Of a DNA stretch of 64,000 nucleotides, positions 60,346 through 64,000 are shown one piece after another (the first letter of the stretch is position 1; each line of letters opens with the position of its first letter). Source of the stretch: UBA3951 sp050952125 (GTDB lineage: Bacteria > Bacillota > Sulfobacillia > Fermentithermobacillales > Fermentithermobacillaceae); contig JBMNKK010000004.1 of NCBI GenBank assembly GCA_050952125.1, positions 558,001-622,000 on the forward strand. Direction: 5' to 3'. Below the pieces are notes generated by a model. The model was not told where the DNA came from and searched no databases. It was given only the letters and a program-made list of their open reading frames with translations. The position numbers and the translations under genes are program-made.

Positions 60346-61368
60346 CTATCCCCTCTCCGCCGCGGCCATTTTTGGATTTAACCAGGTGTATATGATGTCA
60401 GCGAGCAGGTTTACCGTAACGAAAGTCAGGCCGTATACCATTACAGCTCCCTGCACCAGTGAATAATCGCGGCTGAATATGCCGTCGACGACCAACCTAC
60501 CCATTCCGGGCCATCCGAATATGGATTCGATAACCATGTTTCCGCCTAAGAGACTTCCGATCTCCAGGCCGGTTACGGTAACGGCGGGAATGAGCGCGTT
60601 CCGGAACGCGTGCAATATGACGACTGACCATTCCGGCACTCCTTTGGCCCTGGCAAAAGTGATGTAGTCTTTCCTTAGGCACTCAAGCATCGATGAACGC
60701 ACAACCCGCGTGATGACGGCAGACGGAGCTGCCCCCAGAGCAATCGATGGAAGGACCAGGTGCCTAAGGGAATTCTTAAGCGCCGGGAGGTTCCACGTGA
60801 GTATGGAATCGAGAACATAGAATCCCGTCACATGGTCCGGCACAAAGCCGTAGGTTGCCCGTCCAGACGTCGGAAGCCACCGTAAGTTCACTGAGAAGAT
60901 TAGGATGAGAACAATCCCGAGCCAAAAAGCCGGCATTGAGATCCCCAGGAAAGCTCCTGCCATGCTTGTGCGGTCGACGAATGAATTGTGCTTCACGGCT
61001 GTGATGATGCCCACCGGCACGGCTATCGCCAGAGCGACGAGCATTGCCGACATTGCCAGTTCGATGGTGGCCGGGAGGGCCTCAAGGAGGAGGTTTCGGA
61101 CGTCAGCCGACCGGGAGATAGAGTACCCGAGATCCCCCCTGAGGACCCTCGATAGGTATGAGCCCAGTTGCACATGGATGGGATCATCGAGGTCAAACTG
61201 AGACCTTAGCCTGTCTATCTCTTCTTGCGTCACATTAGAGGCCTCTCCCAGCATGATGTCGACCGGATCGCCTGGAATGAGCCTCATGAAGAGAAAGACA
61301 ACTATGCACACGCCCATCATGATAGGCAGCGCGGCCAATGTCCTCTCGAATATCTTGATCCCACGCAC
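60346..61368 (-). CDS. dppB: Dipeptide/oligopeptide ABC transporter permease, DppB/OppB type
   Basis: 340 residues, six membrane helices. FLFMRLIPGDPVDIMLGEASN near the N-terminus is the family hallmark after the first helix; the EAA loop is ECLRKDYITFARAKGVPEWSVVILHAFRNALIPAVTVTGLEIGSLLGGNMVIESIFGWPGMGRL. Heterodimer partner of DppC. Starts 17 bases after the substrate-binding protein gene. Confidence 0.96.
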   Translation of the reverse strand: MRGIKIFERTLAALPIMMGVCIVVFLFMRLIPGDPVDIMLGEASNVTQEEIDRLRSQFDLDDPIHVQLGSYLSRVLRGDLGYSISRSADVRNLLLEALPATIELAMSAMLVALAIAVPVGIITAVKHNSFVDRTSMAGAFLGISMPAFWLGIVLILIFSVNLRWLPTSGRATYGFVPDHVTGFYVLDSILTWNLPALKNSLRHLVLPSIALGAAPSAVITRVVRSSMLECLRKDYITFARAKGVPEWSVVILHAFRNALIPAVTVTGLEIGSLLGGNMVIESIFGWPGMGRLVVDGIFSRDYSLVQGAVMVYGLTFVTVNLLADIIYTWLNPKMAAAERG

Positions 61369-61385
61369 GAAAGACGGTCTCCTTT

Positions 61386-62990
61386 CTACTTAGGAAGCGA
61401 AACGTTGAAACCTGCTTCCCTCAAGAGTTCCACGGCCTTTGCCGGGTCGTACTCGTAGGGCTTCAGGTCGTGATTGTAGCCGAAGCCGCTGGGAATGAGG
61501 GCCGTAGACACACGCTCAGCCTTGCCCCCGTAAATCGACGAAATGATGGCTTCCCAATCGATCGCATGGTTCAGAGCCTTGCGCACCTGCGGGTTAGCGA
61601 ACGGTGCCTTGGTGTTGCATATCTCAATGGCGTAGACTCTGGTGCCCGGCACCGACTCCACTCTCACGCCGGAATCGCCGGCCAGAGACGCGGCCATGTC
61701 AGGCGGCAGTTTGTCGGCGATATGGATTTCGCCCGCTTTGAGAGCCGACACTCTGGTTGCAGGATCGGGCATCATGCGGAAAACCGCCACTTTTATGGAG
61801 GCGGGGCCCACGGGCTCGAGTTCAGGCGCGCCTCCGTAGTAACCGTCAAACCTGGTCATCACGATCTGGTCGTCGAGACGTCCTTCCTTGAACATGAAAG
61901 GGCCGGCGCCGACCGGCTTCTTGGCAAACTCCTCATCGCCTACTTCCTCGATGTAGTCCTTGGGCACTATCTGGAAATGGCAGAGTGCCTGCGGGAATAC
62001 GGGGAAGGGGTTGTTCAGAGTGAACTTGACCGTGTACTGATCTTCTTTGGTCACTGAAGCGAGAGGACCCAGAAGGCCCAAACGAGGAGATGTTGCGCCG
62101 CCAATGCCGTTTTCCTTAAGTACTCTATCAAACGTGAACACTACGTCATCGGCATCCAACGCTTCGCCGTTGTGGAACGTGATGCCCGGTCTCAGCTTGA
62201 ACACGTAGGTCGTAGGATCCGGCGTCTCCCATGATTCGGCTATTTCGGGTATGACCTTGCCGTCCCAAGTGCGGGTTACAAGAGCGTCGAACATGTTTCG
62301 TATCACGGTTTCCGTATCGCGGTCACGATAGTTGCCCGGGTCGAGAGTGATGATCTTGTCGATGCCGAGGCCTACTGTGATCGTGTCTCCGTTTTCCAGT
62401 GTCACGTCGTGAAGATTGATGCGTGAGTCCATCGAGACGTGCCAGTTCCCCACCTTTTCAGAGGCGGCGGCGGTTTCCTCCAGGCAATATCCGAACACCC
62501 ACGGGGCATCTTCATACAGGATGTCTTGAACCCGGTAGTAGAGCGACTTCCTCTCCTCGTCATCCACTGCCGAGGTAGCCTGCTCCAAGAGGCTGTCGAG
62601 ATCAGCGTTTGAGTAGAAGGAGTAGTTCCCGCGTTCTCCCGTCACGAGTTTGGGGATGGCTAGGTCGAAGGGATCGAAGTAGGAGCTGCCCCAGTCCGTC
62701 ATGTAGAGTTGTCGGTTGCCCGCCATGAACTCGCTCTTCATGTTGCTCCATTCCCACGTGCGGGCTTCAGCTTGAATGCCTATCTGCCTCAGTTGAGAGG
62801 CAACAGCTTCCGCCTCATCCTTCCGGTTTGCCTCGCAGTCAATAACGACCGAAAGAGTCTTGAGTTCGTCAGTCCCCGCCGCTTCCGGCTCCTTAGCTCC
62901 GCACCCGGAAAGCATGATCACGAATACCGTCACCAATACGAGGGCTAAGAGCGGCACTATGTAACCAAGCGACTTCCTACCGTAGGACAT
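61386..62990 (-). CDS. dppA: Circularly permuted SBP_bac_5 lipoprotein (dipeptide/oligopeptide-binding protein)
   Basis: 534 residues, normal total length. Lipoprotein signal (lipobox LSGC, Cys30). Residues about 42-198 correspond to the usual C-terminal third of the family: AEAVASQLRQIGIQAEARTWEW, YMTDWGSSYFDPFD, NYSFYSNADLDSLLEQATSA, YYRVQDILYEDAPWVFGYC, and the usual last segment DSRINLHDVTL. Residues about 199-534 are the usual N-terminal two thirds: GDTITVGLGIDKIITLDPGN, NMFDALVTR, IPEIAESWETPDPTTYVFKL, LRPGITFHNGEALDADDVVF, GAGPFMFKEG, NPQVRKALNHAIDWEAI, YDPAKAVELLREAGF, then stop. Reading from the end back to residue 42 restores the canonical order, so this is a circular permutation with new termini in the AGF-strand joint. 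One open frame. ATG 62990 with GGGGGAG 8 bases upstream. Confidence 0.93.
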   Translation of the reverse strand: MSYGRKSLGYIVPLLALVLVTVFVIMLSGCGAKEPEAAGTDELKTLSVVIDCEANRKDEAEAVASQLRQIGIQAEARTWEWSNMKSEFMAGNRQLYMTDWGSSYFDPFDLAIPKLVTGERGNYSFYSNADLDSLLEQATSAVDDEERKSLYYRVQDILYEDAPWVFGYCLEETAAASEKVGNWHVSMDSRINLHDVTLENGDTITVGLGIDKIITLDPGNYRDRDTETVIRNMFDALVTRTWDGKVIPEIAESWETPDPTTYVFKLRPGITFHNGEALDADDVVFTFDRVLKENGIGGATSPRLGLLGPLASVTKEDQYTVKFTLNNPFPVFPQALCHFQIVPKDYIEEVGDEEFAKKPVGAGPFMFKEGRLDDQIVMTRFDGYYGGAPELEPVGPASIKVAVFRMMPDPATRVSALKAGEIHIADKLPPDMAASLAGDSGVRVESVPGTRVYAIEICNTKAPFANPQVRKALNHAIDWEAIISSIYGGKAERVSTALIPSGFGYNHDLKPYEYDPAKAVELLREAGFNVSLPK

Positions 62991-63068
62991 TGTTGAATCT
63001 CCCCCTGTCTTTTGGTTCTGGAAATAGGGAGTCAAGACAATCAGCAAGAAGGCACATGGGGAAATGCA

Positions 63069-63085
63069 GGCATCGTACCGATGCC
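63069..63085 (-). terminator. Possible weak terminator or hairpin in the dpp leader
   Basis: GGCATCG-GTA-CGATGCC, a perfect 7-bp hairpin between the riboswitch and dppA, followed on the minus strand by TGCATTTCC. The T-run is poor. It may be the expression platform, alone or with the pairing between 63107-63116 and 63172-63181 (10 bp with one G-T). Confidence 0.35.
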
Positions 63086-63199
63086 GGTAAGCCATTGAGA
63101 GGTCTCGAGACGGAGGCTTCTTATGACGGCAAAATCGTACACCCTGTAGAAGGGCTACCTAACGGCAGGCACCTCCGCCTCATGACTCTCTGGCACTGC

Positions 63200-63340
63200 A
63201 AAGGTCCCCCATCAACGCTTGCGAGGTTAGCTGACGGGCGCGGGCCGATGAAGTAGCCCTACCTAGAGGCAGGATTAGCCCCCGAAACCTGGGTCCCCCG
63301 CTCTCCCAATGAGGGAGATTCAGCGCGAAACGGAAGTTTG
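63200..63340 (-). ncRNA. ydaO/yuaA-type c-di-AMP riboswitch
   Basis: On the minus strand the leader shows the conserved blocks of the ydaO riboswitch in order: GCGCTGAATCTCCC, AGAGCGGGGGACCCA, GGTTTCGGGGGCTAATCC, GGTAGGGC, CGGCCCGCGCCCGTC and AGCTAACCTCGCAAGCG. The closing GTTGATGG can pair with the CATC upstream. The last block is the most diagnostic. This class binds c-di-AMP and normally switches downstream genes off when the nucleotide is abundant. It precedes the dpp operon by about 210 bases. Confidence 0.9.
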
Positions 63341-63416
63341 GTAATGAGTGCGGCAAACGAGCCATCTTCTGGTTCCGCAAACAACTTCTCTTGCTGAGCC
63401 TGTAACTCGTAGAGAG

Positions 63417-63445
63417 ATCTTACCATTTGAAGCAGATCTCGTCAA
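63417..63445 (-). promoter_or_regulatory. Predicted sigma-A promoter of the dpp operon
   Basis: Minus strand TTGACG (63445-63440), 17 bases, TAAGAT (63422-63417). The start would fall near 63410, about 70 bases before the riboswitch core, giving a leader of about 420 bases. Confidence 0.55.
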
Positions 63446-63508
63446 GGAAGCTTTCAGCTGGCTAGATACAAGGTATTAAGGTAATACTTAAATTGTTTGA
63501 GAGCTATA

Positions 63509-63537
63509 TTGACATTTATGAAAGACGCCCATATATT
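63509..63537 (+). promoter_or_regulatory. Sigma-A promoter of the DUF2089 gene
   Basis: TTGACA (63509-63514), 17 bases, TATATT (63532-63537): a perfect -35 and a 5/6 -10 with ideal spacing. The start codon at 63558 is only about 20 bases downstream of the -10. Confidence 0.75.
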
Positions 63538-63557
63538 GATTGCGGAAGGTGAGACAT

Positions 63558-63950
63558 ATGCCAGAGGTAATAGGAAAGTGTCCCGTCTGTGCGTCAGATC
63601 TGGAAGTAACCGAGCTCCAGTGCCCGTCGTGTCGTACCCGGATTTCAGGACACTTCGACCTGTGCAAGTTCTGCAAGCTTCCTGCCGAGCAGCGAGCTTT
63701 TGCGGAGATATTCATTAGGAACCGCGGCAATATCCGAGACGTTGAGAAGGAACTGGGCATATCCTATCCGACGGTCAGAGGGCGCCTTGAGAGCCTTATC
63801 AGGGCACTCGGCTACCCGGTTGATTCGGAACCGGAGGTCTCGGACGCCCAGCGCGCCGCGCAGAAGAAAGCCATACTCGACAGACTCTCGAAAGGCGAAG
63901 TCTCAGCTCAGGAGGCCGCGAGGCTTCTTAGGAACCTGTCTTCCAGGTAG
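63558..63950 (+). CDS. DUF2089 family zinc-ribbon/helix-turn-helix protein
   Basis: About 130 residues. N-terminal zinc ribbon (CPVCASDLEVTELQCPSCRTRISGHF, then CKFCKL), followed by a helix-turn-helix-like segment (FAEIFIRNRGNIRDVEKELGISYPTVRGRLESLIRALGY). A C-terminal short helical pair, KKAILDRLSKGEVSAQEAARLLRNL, resembles the SHOCT/DUF4097-associated oligomerisation motif. Likely a transcription regulator; target unknown. ATG 63558 follows GGAAGGTGAG. Divergent from the dpp operon. Confidence 0.88.
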   Translation: MPEVIGKCPVCASDLEVTELQCPSCRTRISGHFDLCKFCKLPAEQRAFAEIFIRNRGNIRDVEKELGISYPTVRGRLESLIRALGYPVDSEPEVSDAQRAAQKKAILDRLSKGEVSAQEAARLLRNLSSR

Positions 63951-64000
63951 CTCTTAGGGAAACTCCTTGTCCCGGACCCATCATCGCCGGGGCGGGGTTA

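Noticed and set aside
61470..62057. Long plus-strand open frame opposite the binding-protein gene
   Set aside because: It mirrors the codon structure of the minus-strand gene, lacks a ribosome-binding site and has no recognisable protein features.
59431..62990. Permutation caused by a mobile element or contig join
   Set aside because: No inverted repeats, target duplications or transposase remnants are visible, and the reading frame and operon are unbroken on both sides.
62991..63095. Longer N-terminus (35 extra residues) for the binding protein
   Set aside because: It would place the lipoprotein signal internally; the ATG at 62990 has a good Shine-Dalgarno and gives a standard signal peptide.

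Overview
The window reads as one chromosomal stretch of an endospore-forming, flagellated, monoderm bacterium of the Bacillota, most likely a deep clostridial lineage. The evidence is spoIID, a SpoIIQ-like gene, spoIIID and mbl in Bacillus-like order; a FlgM/FliW/CsrA flagellar block; long-form HPF; YvyF; a MinJ-like protein; and teichoic-acid/S-layer type wall genes (TagO, WecB, TagA, CsaB). By eye the G+C is in the mid-50s percent. TTG and GTG starts behind strong Shine-Dalgarno sequences are common. No rRNA, tRNA, CRISPR array, insertion sequence or prophage was seen.

Layout. 1-2.1 kb: the 3' part of tagO/wecA and wecB. 2.2-11.1 kb: a complete A/V-type ATPase operon in archaeal order H-I-K-E-C-F-A-B-D, sitting where most Bacillota carry the F1Fo ATP synthase (between wecB and murA). 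11.2-18.2 kb: murA, spoIID, a PQQ-propeller lipoprotein, a class II aldolase, a spoIIQ-like gene, spoIIID, mbl. 18.3-24.7 kb: two FlgG-family rod genes, flgJ, fabZ, metK, a membrane GAF-GGDEF diguanylate cyclase, comFC. 24.7-31.7 kb: yvyF, flgM, flgN, flgK, flgL, fliW, csrA, fliD, fliS, fliT-like, with no flagellin gene; a strong bidirectional terminator then separates this block from a minus-strand cold-shock gene. 32.3-40.7 kb: hpf, an orphan nucleotidyltransferase-like protein, an unknown protein, a 25-codon membrane ORF, a membrane HD-GYP protein, a DUF5317 protein, secA, and prfB with its programmed +1 frameshift. 40.8-45.1 kb: a small exported protein, csaB (minus), tagA, split transketolase. 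45.3-50.5 kb: ftsE-ftsX-EnvC-like M23 peptidase-ctpA-minJ-like. 50.6-57.5 kb: uvrB-uvrA-uvrC. 57.4-63.0 kb (minus): a dipeptide/oligopeptide ABC operon dppABCDF behind a ydaO-type (c-di-AMP) riboswitch. 63.6-64 kb: a DUF2089 regulator-like gene.

Most of the gene order is the syntenic backbone also known from Bacillus subtilis (mnaA-atp-murAA-spoIID-spoIIQ-spoIIID-mbl-flhO-flhP, and comFC-flgM-flgK-flgL-fliW-csrA-fliD-fliS-hpf-secA-prfB-ftsEX-ctpB-minJ-uvrBA). The departures from that backbone are therefore the informative parts.

The most striking departure is the substrate-binding protein of the dpp operon. Its lipoprotein signal is followed first by the sequence that normally forms the C-terminal third of the SBP_bac_5 family and only then by the normal N-terminal two thirds, so it is a natural circular permutation in an otherwise ordinary transporter operon under a c-di-AMP riboswitch. 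Other departures are a flagellar cap protein (FliD) carrying an inserted discoidin/F5-8C-type domain, the V-ATPase in the F-ATPase locus with a Na+-type rotor signature, and a diguanylate cyclase and an HD-GYP protein with similar-looking membrane domains on either side of the flagellar block.
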